Source of the DNA: Sporothrix humicola
Taxonomy: Eukaryota > Ascomycota > Sordariomycetes > Ophiostomatales > Ophiostomataceae
NCBI GenBank assembly: GCA_021396245.1
Contig: WNYE01000022.1
Location: forward strand, 310,001 to 374,000
DNA length: 64,000 nucleotides
Direction of reading: 5' to 3'
Part shown: positions 45,439-54,406 of the stretch, one piece after another
How positions within the stretch are numbered: position 1 is the stretch's first letter
Layout: every line of letters begins with the position of its first letter
Notes under the pieces: model-generated
What the model was told of the DNA's origin: nothing
Databases searched by the model: none
The model's input: only the letters and a program-made list of their open reading frames with translations
Position numbers and translations under genes: made by a program

Positions 45439-47490
45439 CTATACACCCTGCACCATCACGCCGTCGATTAGCTTCCAGTTCTGACGCCGCTTCAGGTCGT
45501 CCCACTTTGCCTTGATCTTGGATCGTACCAGTTCACCGGCAACCCTCGCGTCTTCTGCACTGTCGTGGCCGGTAAGGTGGCCGCCGGTCTGGATATCGCA
45601 GTTCAAGTGCTCCTTGGCAAGCACACGCAGACTATACCGGATTGGCAGGCCCTTGGGATGTGGGAACAATAGCACAGTGTCTGAGATGCGTGTGTGTACC
45701 ATCCGCATGGCCTTGAGGTCGTTCTCGAGAGCATGCCCGATTAGCACTGTTTCTGGGCGGATGAGCTTATGAAACAGGTCGCGGGCTGCCTCAGGTGACG
45801 AAGCCATGAGCATTGGCGGCCTACTGCCCGGTTTTATGTCGTTGCCCGTGGCCGGGTTTGGCTTGTTCTTTTTGGCCGCCTCGGCAGCTTCTGGTGTATA
45901 AGGGATAGACACTGCAATGTCTTCTGGCCAGACACCCGAGAAGCGTGAGTTGAAGTCGATTACCGTGCCGCGTGGTCGCACAAGGATATCCAGCAGCAGC
46001 TCGCCGCTCGGCCACGACGTTGCCGTCAACCGCACCACTTCCATTCCATAGACCGTGTATGCCATCTCGCAGTCAAAGCAGACGGCATGGTTTTCTGGAA
46101 CGTTGGGGTCGGAATTCGCTGGTGTCTCGACAAAGTTCCATTGAGATGCCAGCCGTTTAGCATCGCTCACTTTGAAGACATGGCTGGGTGCAATCTCACA
46201 GCCCTGGGGAGAATCGGCTGTTGAGGCACTGCAGCAGCTGAACACCTGAGTGGCGCGATTGAGGCGGCCAGGGTGGTGCTGGCACTTGCCTCCTGATGTC
46301 AAGGCGCCATCCTCTTCGCGGCGGCCAGGGAACACCTGGAACCGGCGGGTGCAGCGCTCACACTGCTCCCAGCCCTTGGAGACATCCTCGGCGTCGCGGG
46401 CCTTTTTTATATCAACGTCGGTGGGTACAGTTGGGACGTAACCCACATTGGCGAGCTTGTCGGTAGGCGTGATAAAATGCTTCTGAAGCAAGAGAATCTC
46501 CTGGTCTGGTGGGAGGCCTGTATCAACGGACACTGGGGCTGATGTTGATTTGGCGGCATTGCTGGTGGCCGTTTTTGATCCGGTGCCGTTGGATGCTTTG
46601 ACGGTTTCCGGTGCAGTCTTTGGTGCAGCTGCGGTAGCGGTGGTGGAAGTGGAAGTGGAAGCAGAAGTAGAGACAGAGCCGGCTGCTTTTTGGCGAGCTC
46701 GTCTGGCCGCTTCTCTCGCCTCCTTGCGCTCCTTGACCCATTGGGCCACCGTCATCCGCTTGAGCTCCATGATGCGGTGCTTGATGGTGTCAGAGTACAC
46801 CTTGGCTGGTTTTGTCGTGGCATAGTGCTCTTCCAAGTCGAGGGCTGCCCAGATGAGGCCCTGGGGGTTCAACAGACAGTATTTTCTGTCCTCGGGATGC
46901 TCTGCTGATGCGTGCAGAAGCTTATTGAGTCGCATAAACTCCTGATGGATCATCCGAACGAGCCGCAGCCTTATTTCGTGTTTGGCAGGTGCCTTGGCCA
47001 CATGGCGCGGGTTGAGCGCTTCCGGTTTCCGTTTGTCTTGCACCACCGATGGCTCTGGCGGCCCTGAAGCTGACGAAGCTGATGTTTGGCCAGTCTTGGC
47101 AGGCGTTGAAACATTTTCTTGTTTTCGTTTCAACGGTGGTGGTGATATTGGTCTCTGCAGACCGGATGTAGCGGTGGAGCTGGGAGTGGAAGTGCCATAT
47201 CTAGGAGATGTGCTCGAGGTAGTGTGTGCAATCTTTGGGCGTTTATCGGCAGAGCTGTCGTCGTCGCTAAAGCTGGTTCGGTGCTTAGCCGTCGTTGACG
47301 ATGTCGTTGCAATTGCTGCATTTGCTGCAATTGGTGCTGGTGGATCTGGTGTGGTTCTGGGGTTTGCGGCAGAGGCGGCGTCTGGCTGAGCGCTGGCATG
47401 ACCAAAAAGGCATCTAACGTTTTTGCATTTGTCGCCTTCAGGACACGGAATGTGCTTCAGCAGACCGCCGACCTGGTCGGCAACCTCCAT
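45439..47490 (-). CDS. REX3: RNA exonuclease 3 (DEDDh 3'-5' exonuclease)
   Basis: An intronless gene of 683 residues, longer than yeast Rex3 (404) because of low-complexity inserts. Near the N-terminus (IPCPEGDKCKNVRCLFGH) is a CCCH-type finger. Residues about 45-330 are Ala/Ser/Thr-rich with KRPK- and KRKQE-type basic clusters. A conserved Cys-rich block (QCERCTRRFQVFPGRRE...KCQHHPGR) precedes the exonuclease domain, which carries VCFDCEMAYT (first D and E), GHALENDLKAMR (D) and HDSAEDARVAGELV (H and last D). Rex3 trims 3' ends of structured RNAs such as RNase MRP RNA, U5 snRNA and RNase P RNA in yeast. All DEDDh residues are present, so it should be active. Confidence 0.92.
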   Translation of the reverse strand: MEVADQVGGLLKHIPCPEGDKCKNVRCLFGHASAQPDAASAANPRTTPDPPAPIAANAAIATTSSTTAKHRTSFSDDDSSADKRPKIAHTTSSTSPRYGTSTPSSTATSGLQRPISPPPLKRKQENVSTPAKTGQTSASSASGPPEPSVVQDKRKPEALNPRHVAKAPAKHEIRLRLVRMIHQEFMRLNKLLHASAEHPEDRKYCLLNPQGLIWAALDLEEHYATTKPAKVYSDTIKHRIMELKRMTVAQWVKERKEAREAARRARQKAAGSVSTSASTSTSTTATAAAPKTAPETVKASNGTGSKTATSNAAKSTSAPVSVDTGLPPDQEILLLQKHFITPTDKLANVGYVPTVPTDVDIKKARDAEDVSKGWEQCERCTRRFQVFPGRREEDGALTSGGKCQHHPGRLNRATQVFSCCSASTADSPQGCEIAPSHVFKVSDAKRLASQWNFVETPANSDPNVPENHAVCFDCEMAYTVYGMEVVRLTATSWPSGELLLDILVRPRGTVIDFNSRFSGVWPEDIAVSIPYTPEAAEAAKKNKPNPATGNDIKPGSRPPMLMASSPEAARDLFHKLIRPETVLIGHALENDLKAMRMVHTRISDTVLLFPHPKGLPIRYSLRVLAKEHLNCDIQTGGHLTGHDSAEDARVAGELVRSKIKAKWDDLKRRQNWKLIDGVMVQGV

Positions 47491-48271
47491 CGTGGCACGA
47501 GTAACTCACGGCTGGCGGCGAGATGATGGAGCACTAGTGAGTCCAGTGAAATTCGACGGTGGTAGCTTTTAGGAGAAGAGCGGGGAGGGACAATTATTGG
47601 TCTCGAGGTTGGCTCGAAACAAGATTCATGCGAGGCTGAGGGCGGCACAGACAAGCTTGGAAGGAGAGAAGACAGTGAAAGGGAGGTCGTAGTAAATACT
47701 CGGGGGTCGTTCGCCTGGGTTCTGGATAAGAATGACGGTATTTATACGTCCAAATAGTAATATGGCAGTGGTAGGGGGGGATGATTTGGAGATGTTGTTG
47801 GAAAGTTGACAATTGGTCGAGGTGAATGAGAGGTAAAGAATAAAGATGCAGGTGCGCGTGCCTCGTGTCTGACGTCGGGGGAAGGTACGATTTAGGTCAC
47901 TTATCGATACGCTGTCTGCTGTCAGGCTGTGACAGTTGGCCTGCCGCTAAAATCTCACAGCCAGCAGTATAAGTCGGCTTATATAATCACTGACGATCTA
48001 TTTACATCAACCCAACAGACATTCTATAAATGGCCATGATGAGGGATGTTCAAGCGATAGGCTAATCTTTGGATATTTTGAATATTGAAATTAAAATCTA
48101 TGATATTATGGAAGCAGTGTATGCTTCTGTCTCAACGCCCAGGTATGCATGCCTATTGCCTGCTGAAACGCCAAAGTAACAAAGGAAAGTCAAAAGGAAA
48201 GTATCGTACAGGAATGTCGTGAAAATTATAATGGGTATGATGCAAAAGAAGGCAAAGAAAAAGAGGAATGT
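47491..48271. other. Intergenic region REX3 promoter / lipase 3' end
   Basis: 780 bp, no gene recognised; REX3 transcription would start here. Confidence 0.5.
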
Positions 48272-49849
48272 CTAAATGAGGAACTCCTCGCTGACGTAGT
48301 GGCGCAGGACGGTCTTGCCCTCCTCGAAGCGCGGCGAGTCGTGGCGCACAACAATGGCGGCATGGCTGTGGCGGACCTTTTGGATCCAAACACGGTACTT
48401 GCGCCAGCCCAGGCTGTCAAGGTTGTCGATCATGGTGAACTGCTCGGGGGACAGTGCGAGGAGCGAGCCGTCGGCCGTGGTGGACGGCGAAAACATGTCG
48501 CCGGCCTTGCCCTTCTTGTCGTTGAGCAGGGGAAGCTGTGGCTGGACACCGCCCTGGGCAATCGACTCGAGATCCGAGTCCGAGTCGTTGGGCGAGTTGA
48601 ACTCGGGGTCTTGGGCGGCGTTGATGTCCTCGTAGGCATCCTCGACGGTGTCGCGCAGACCTTTCATCCACAGCGGCACGCGGTACTTCTTGACATCGAT
48701 GCCAGCCAGGCCGCCATTGTGCAGCTTAAGACGCTTGCTGCTCTGGCAGCTCTGGTAGACCGAGTTCATGAGGAACAGAGTCAGGCCCAGAGGCAGAAGG
48801 AGGGCAAAGGCCAGCATGGGAGCGGCCTCAAACAGCTGCAGACGGCGCTCGCGGTTCCACGGCTTGGCCAGGAAGCGGCGCAGAGCCTTGCCTGGCGGGA
48901 GCGTGCCCTGCTTGGCCATGGCCTCTGCCTTGGCCTTGGCAGCCTCGCCGTTGGCCTTGCGTTCCCGGACGCGCTTCATGGCCGCCGCGAGACGGTCAAT
49001 GGCAACGGGCTCCTTGTGGTCCATAATCACCTGGTCGTAGCCCGGCACAAAGTTGAGCGGCAGGTCCTCGATCTCGCCGCCTTCAGTGGCGACTTCGGCG
49101 AAGGGGTCCGTCTTGGAGATGGCTGTTGTGTAGTAAACGGCGCTGCGGTCGTTGATGATGTTGGCGTAGAGCGTGCGGCGCTCGAAGCGACGCAGACCGG
49201 CCATGAAGATCGATTCGGGGTCCGTCATGATCGTCAGCAGCGGCCGGCCCGTGTCGCGGAACGAGTCGATGCCAAACAGCTGGCGGCCTGAGACACTGAT
49301 TGTGCGGGCGCCAATGGTGTTGAAGAGAGCGCTGAAGGCGCCGCGGGTCGGGGAGCGCGCACCGAGGAAGGGGCTGGCAAAGGCCGTAAAGTTCTTGCAC
49401 TCGAGGTTGTCCATGATGCCCTTGGCGTGCAGCAGACCAACGGCGTAGCGGGCGACCAGGCCGCCGAGCGAGTAGCCAATGACGCTCAGCTTGGTGATCT
49501 TTGCGCCCTTGTCGGCCGCGGCCTTGAGCGCATCTTCGATTTCGAGGCAGACGCGCTCGCCGCCAATGTCGATGCCGTCGTAGGTGTTGTAGCCGCTGTT
49601 GCTGCCGGCGACGAGGATGTGCAGCTTGTCTTCGGAGTGCTTCTCGCGCAGAGAGGCTGCGACGGATCCTAGGTGCTCAGGTTGGCCCCAAAGCTGTGAT
49701 TGTTAGTGGTGATGTCTTGGGAATAAATAAAATAAAATATAAAACATAAGATATAAGATATAAAACGGGCTAAGAAAAAGTAAACATACACCGTGGACGA
49801 GCACGCAGAGGTGGTCGGCTTTGGCACTGCCGCCGTTGTATTCGGCCAT
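48272..49849 (-). CDS. DUF676 serine esterase/lipase, Lpl1-like
   Basis: Two exons (49849..49790 and 49693..48272) give 493 residues. The junction completes the classic LCVLVHG|LWGQPEHL oxyanion-hole region, which supports the 96-nt intron. The nucleophile elbow is GYSLGG with Ser95, followed by LVARYAVG. The conserved FASPFLGARSP block comes next. A hydrophobic stretch at about 300-320 (MLAFALLLPLGLTLFLM) is a likely membrane anchor. The domain matches the DUF676 alpha/beta hydrolases, including yeast Lpl1, a lipid-droplet phospholipase, and Rog1, a monoacylglycerol lipase. The exact substrate cannot be told from sequence. The catalytic Asp and His are expected after residue 150; a candidate His is near the C-terminus (KVRHSHAAIVVRHDSPR). 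Confidence 0.88.
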
Positions 49850-51402
49850 GATTCCAGATGGAAATGGATAGTAGTCGTCGACGAGGGGTGAGATTATCGA
49901 TGAAGTGAAGCGAGGTCCAAGTAAAGTCGCAGATCCGACAGTGACGCTAGAAACCACGTTGTTCGCTGGTGCTGACGGAAAACTCAAAAAGGTGTAGATG
50001 CTTGAAGTGGCGATAAAAAAATGAAGCAATTGGCAGATGGGGATGTTTGTCGACTTTATAAATTGAGAAAAGAAACTCGAAAAGGATTAAAAAAGCCACT
50101 TTTGCACTCGACACAACACACGACAGAACCCACCCAAGCACACCAAGACAATGCTTATTGACCCAGCCATAACGCACCACGCTCTGACGTCGTCAATAGG
50201 TCAATAGGGGACCCCTTTCAACACGGAGCGGGTGGTCGAGCAGTCCGAACGTCCGACGCTGAGGACAGCAAAAATGCTTTTGAGGGCCATTTTGAGACCC
50301 TATTAGACGTGCCATGGCATGCCAATAAGGCACCGAAACCAGCCGAAACACTCATTTGTGAACTCTCCGACGGCGTTTGGATGCGACGCGGCGTTCGGGT
50401 CAATTAGGGTGGATGATTTGGTGTGGCTTTGGGTGGTCGGTTCGCTCGTTTTTCTGTTTTTGATGGCGTGTGCTTGCATTCTCCTCGTTTTTTGCTGGCG
50501 TCAGAACCCAATAAAGTGTGCCTGCCCGTGCGCTCTTGGCTCTTTCCTGGGCCTGTCTGGACCCGCCTGTTGCGTGTGCCTCGGGGCAGCCTTGTCTTGG
50601 GTAGGTGGCTCCTGCCATTATTTGCGCCTAAAAGCCATAAAACCCACCAAAATGCCCCTATTGCCGCAGTTCAGACGGACCTGGAGGTAAGAAATGCTCC
50701 AAATCCGGCGGGTGCCTGGTAGTGCGTATGCACGCCTGCTCCTGCCGGGCTGAGCGATACGGGCATTAAGTCCGTTCTTTGTAACCACACAACATGCAAC
50801 GACCTTCCATCCTTCCAGAAAAGGCAAAAAAGTGTCAATCAGGCTATTAATACGACTGACGATGGGATTTTGGGAAAGCCGACACCGACAATACAGGATG
50901 CATAATACTTCAAGATGATCAAGATGACGACTTTATCAGATCAACGGTAAGACGGGTCTGCAAGGATTGTGAAGGCAGCGACAAACACAATCTCAATACT
51001 CGGTGATACGAAGAAATGAGAGAAAGAGTGAAGAGATACCTCCGGAGTGCCGCAACTCTACAAAATTGTATGCAAGGAATGAAGTCCTCAAATCGACATG
51101 TATTCGACCATATCGTATCGTTTCTCAAGCATACAAACACTGGTACTCAGAGAGTTATGTCGTCTCGGGCTCTTCTCCTGCTTTCTATGCGATGCCAGCC
51201 ATTGGCCTAAGATGGAAAGAACGCTAGTCCTAGTAAGGTACTAGCGCATAAGGCAAACGCGGTAGTAGGTGCAGAAGTGCAGGCACGATGACCCAGCACC
51301 GCGGCCTGGACCGCCACGAGCAAATCAAAAGGTTCCCCTGAACTTCGATTTCCAATTCAGGGCCTCAATTTCTACGGCAACCGGTCCAGCCAGTCTACCT
51401 GC
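49850..51402. other. Divergent intergenic region lipase / NTG1
   Basis: 1.55 kb between two starts. No gene recognised. Confidence 0.45.
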
Positions 51403-53010
51403 ATGTACTCGCGATTACAGGCTCTTTTACCAGCTCGAATCCTCCTAGCCGGCGCAACAACTGTCCCGCGTCGACATTTGCCGTTTCTACCCCCTCGGTC
51501 TTCATTCATCCGAAACGCCCTGAGCCAGACCCAGATACAGATACAAGCCCGAATCGAAGCGATGACGACGACGGCCGCGACGGCGGCTGGGTCCCAGCGC
51601 CGGCGGTCGACTCGCATGGCATCGACGTCGCTGGCCCGCTTCCGGTGCCGTGAGAACGACAGCTCGGACTCGGAGAGTGGTGGCGTGAAGAAGGAAGAGC
51701 GCGAAGTCGACGACGACGACAGCGACCACAAACCCTCAGACGACGAGAGCAGCCTGTCAGAGCTGTCCTTTAACAGCGACATTGAAGACGCCGTGGCAGC
51801 GCCAAAACGGAAAGCCAAAGCCACTAGCACAAAAGGCACAAAAACACAGACGAAAACAACGACTACGTCGACCGGCTCTGCCGCAACTGGAAAGCGAAAA
51901 CGAGCGGCCACGACAACCACAACCACGACCGTCGTCACGACACTCCCTACACACAAGAAGAGAAACGGGGCCGCTAGCAGGACAGGAGTCAAGACGGAAG
52001 AGTATGTCGAGATCAAGAGAGAAATCAAAGACGAGGAGCAGGACGACCAGGACCTTTCGTCTATACAAAAGATTGCATCACCGCGCAAAGTCCGCAAACC
52101 AGCCCGCGTGATCACCACAAAAGTCGCTGGAAAAGATGAGGAGGAAACACATGTCGAGCCCCCGACCGACTGGGAGCTGTTTTACGACCTCGTCAAGGAG
52201 ATGCGGCTGCCTGGCGGACCTGCGGCCAATGCGGCCGTCGATACAATGGGCTGCGAGCGGCTTGCTCTTGCCTCTGCCAGTCCACGAGACCGCCGCTTCC
52301 ACACGCTTGTGGCCCTCATGCTGAGTTCTCAGACCAAAGACACAGTCAATGCTGTCGCCATGGCGCGCCTGCAGTCGGAACTGCCACCACATGAGCCTGG
52401 CGCCCCGCCGGGTCTCAACCTTGAGAACATGCTCGCCGTCGACCCCACGCTCCTCAACCAGCTCATCTGGCAGGTCGGCTTCCACAACAACAAGACAAAG
52501 TACTTGAAACAAGCCGCCGTCATCCTCCGCGACGAGTGGGGCGGCGACATCCCGCCAACCGCCGAGGGGCTTATGGCGCTGCCCGGCGTCGGCCCAAAAA
52601 TGGCTTACTTGTGTCTGGCCGCCGAGCATGGCTGGAACCGCGTCGAGGGCATCGGTGTCGATGTGCACGTGCACCGCATCACGAACTTGTGGGGATGGCA
52701 GAAGCCCGGGTCGGCCGCGGCCAAGACGCCCGAGGGCACGCGGCTGTCTCTCCAGAGCTGGCTGCCCCGCGACAAGTGGAAGGAGATCAACTGGCTGCTC
52801 GTCGGCTTTGGCCAGGCGGTGTGTCTGCCCCAGGGTGCCAAGTGCGGCGACTGCACGCTGGGCCTGCGCGGTCTGTGCCGAGCCGCAAACCGCAAAAAGG
52901 TAAACGAGGGCCGGAAGAGGAGGCGCGAGCTGGGTCTGGATGACATTGGCGACGATGAAGATGCCGTCATTAAAGAAGACGAAGTGAAGGAGGAAGACGA
53001 CTCGGACTAG
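51403..53010 (+). CDS. NTG1: Endonuclease III homologue (bifunctional DNA glycosylase/AP lyase)
   Basis: An intronless gene of 535 residues. The first ~45 residues are Arg/Leu-rich without acids (MYSRLQALLPARILL...), a likely mitochondrial presequence. A second Met at 54 starts a nuclear-type N-terminus with RRRSTR and long Lys/Glu/Thr-rich disorder up to about 245. The Nth domain follows with RRFHTLVALMLSSQTKD, the HhH LPGVGPK (catalytic Lys399) and VDVHVHR (catalytic Asp420). It ends with cysteines 474, 481, 484 and 492 of the iron-sulfur cluster; the last spacing is seven residues, not the five of bacterial Nth. The enzyme removes oxidised pyrimidines and cuts AP sites in base-excision repair. 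Confidence 0.93.
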   Translation: MYSRLQALLPARILLAGATTVPRRHLPFLPPRSSFIRNALSQTQIQIQARIEAMTTTAATAAGSQRRRSTRMASTSLARFRCRENDSSDSESGGVKKEEREVDDDDSDHKPSDDESSLSELSFNSDIEDAVAAPKRKAKATSTKGTKTQTKTTTTSTGSAATGKRKRAATTTTTTTVVTTLPTHKKRNGAASRTGVKTEEYVEIKREIKDEEQDDQDLSSIQKIASPRKVRKPARVITTKVAGKDEEETHVEPPTDWELFYDLVKEMRLPGGPAANAAVDTMGCERLALASASPRDRRFHTLVALMLSSQTKDTVNAVAMARLQSELPPHEPGAPPGLNLENMLAVDPTLLNQLIWQVGFHNNKTKYLKQAAVILRDEWGGDIPPTAEGLMALPGVGPKMAYLCLAAEHGWNRVEGIGVDVHVHRITNLWGWQKPGSAAAKTPEGTRLSLQSWLPRDKWKEINWLLVGFGQAVCLPQGAKCGDCTLGLRGLCRAANRKKVNEGRKRRRELGLDDIGDDEDAVIKEDEVKEEDDSD

Positions 53011-54073
53011 TGGGGCATCCATAGCCCTTTTGTCTCTTCTGTGCCCCTAATGTCCATTTAATTAATTCTACGATTCTCATAATAGCGATCTCATAATAGC
53101 GATATGCATGACCAAATTAACTACGATATGCTCACAAAATAGCGGTATCCATGTGTTCTAAGGATTGTGTGTAGATTCTTTCACGTGTCTCTTGCCACAA
53201 ACAACTATATACAAAATATGTGCAAAGAGATAGTAAATCAAAGCAGTAAACCAGTCAAAAGGGTAGCCACCGCAAATTAGATCAGAAAAAAAAACGAGTA
53301 ATAAAGAAGAGCGGCTTCAAAAAACACCAGGGAAAAGCGATTCCAAAACAACGATTGCTGGATTCACTCCCTCGCTACCCAGCTCCAGACGCCGTACTGT
53401 TGCGGGAAAAAAAGTAACGATAAAAAGCAGAATATTGGGAGTTTGCTGGACGAAAAAGCAATACGACGAGTGGAAAGTGGCATGTGTGTGGATATGGTGA
53501 TACCACGTAATACCAGAAGCACGTCGGGTGGATCGAGGAATTAAAATGTGTTGAGTTGTGTTATGTAGTGTGGTGGAGGTGGTGGGTTATAGTGTGTGTA
53601 TACTGTGTATTTTGTATTCTGCGGGATGCGTTGCAAAATACATGGCAAAGTGTTGCAGGTTTTCGTTGGTGCTGGATTGTTGGTGGTCCGTGGTTTGGGT
53701 TTTGAGGTAAGGGTTAACGAAAAGCGAAAAAAGGAATCCTCAGTTCACTTTCGTAGGTCGTATCCCTGGCCACAGCAACGACCGAGACAGGTCGTGCTTT
53801 AGCCCCATAAAAGGTGGTGCTCGGCACATGTCCGGTCACCGCCCTTTTCTCTGTTGAGTGTTGCGTCTTTCGTCGTCTCCTTTTCCCAGTCCTCTCAGTT
53901 TGAATTCGGCCAGTTTCGTGACATTATTATTTCGGTGAGGATCGGTGGAAGGAGAGGTAGCGCAAGTCGCCGCGGCCAAAGACCGCTACCGAAGAGTAAT
54001 GCATCCAGTGTCCACAGCCAGGGACAGAGTCGTTGAGCGAACACATTCGACAGTCGAGTTATAAAAGGTGCCA
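53011..54073. other. Convergent intergenic region NTG1 / AN1 gene
   Basis: 1.06 kb. A short tandem duplication of CTCATAATAGCGAT lies at about 53074-53102. TG-rich near 53540-53600. No gene seen. Confidence 0.5.
53074..53102 (+). repeat. Short tandem duplication
   Basis: CTCATAATAGCGAT occurs twice in direct succession just downstream of NTG1; a diverged third unit (CTCACAAAATAGCGGT) lies near 53131. Confidence 0.6.
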
Positions 54074-54406
54074 TTATACGCCCTTGATGACGTGTGTCCG
54101 CTCAGATTCGAGCTGTGCGGCGTTTTGCTCGTGTGCTGCCTTCTTGCACTAGATTCGGGGAGAAAACGATAAGAGTCAGCTTCTGGAGTTCTTGAAAGGG
54201 TTCCGAGTTCGCGATAAGGCAGAACTCAGTCCAAGGTGAGGAAGAGGCGAAAATCAACTTACGTCTTCGAGACCGGTGCACTTGTGGTCCTCTAGTAACC
54301 GGTGACGGCCGCAGAAGTGGCCATTACAGAAGCCGCAGTCGCCGGCGATGCGCTGTGCTGCGTCCTTGCACTCCTTGAAGGAGCACTTGATCTTGCGGGG
54401 AGCCAT
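54074..54406 (-). CDS. Small AN1-type zinc-finger protein (72 aa)
   Basis: Two exons (54406..54263 and 54148..54074) encode 72 residues; the 114-nt intron has GTAAGT and CTAG ends. Almost the whole of exon 1 is one AN1 finger with C8, C13, C24, C27, C32, H35, H41 and C43 (core CGFCNGHFCGRHRLLEDHKC). Exon 2 adds a short polar helix (KKAAHEQNAAQLESER) and ends IKGV. AN1 proteins bind ubiquitin or the proteasome/Cdc48 system and often act in stress responses; small single-AN1 proteins exist across fungi, and their exact role is unclear. No long open frame marks this gene, so it rests on splice-site fit and the intact finger. A purine-rich region upstream (54650-54790) is probably its promoter. 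Confidence 0.88.

Noticed and set aside
48299..49291. 330-codon open frame antisense to the lipase gene
   Set aside because: Codon-bias shadow of a GC-rich coding exon; no domain, and the lipase motifs are on the other strand.
52078..53022. 314-codon open frame antisense to NTG1
   Set aside because: Shadow frame; no recognised domain.
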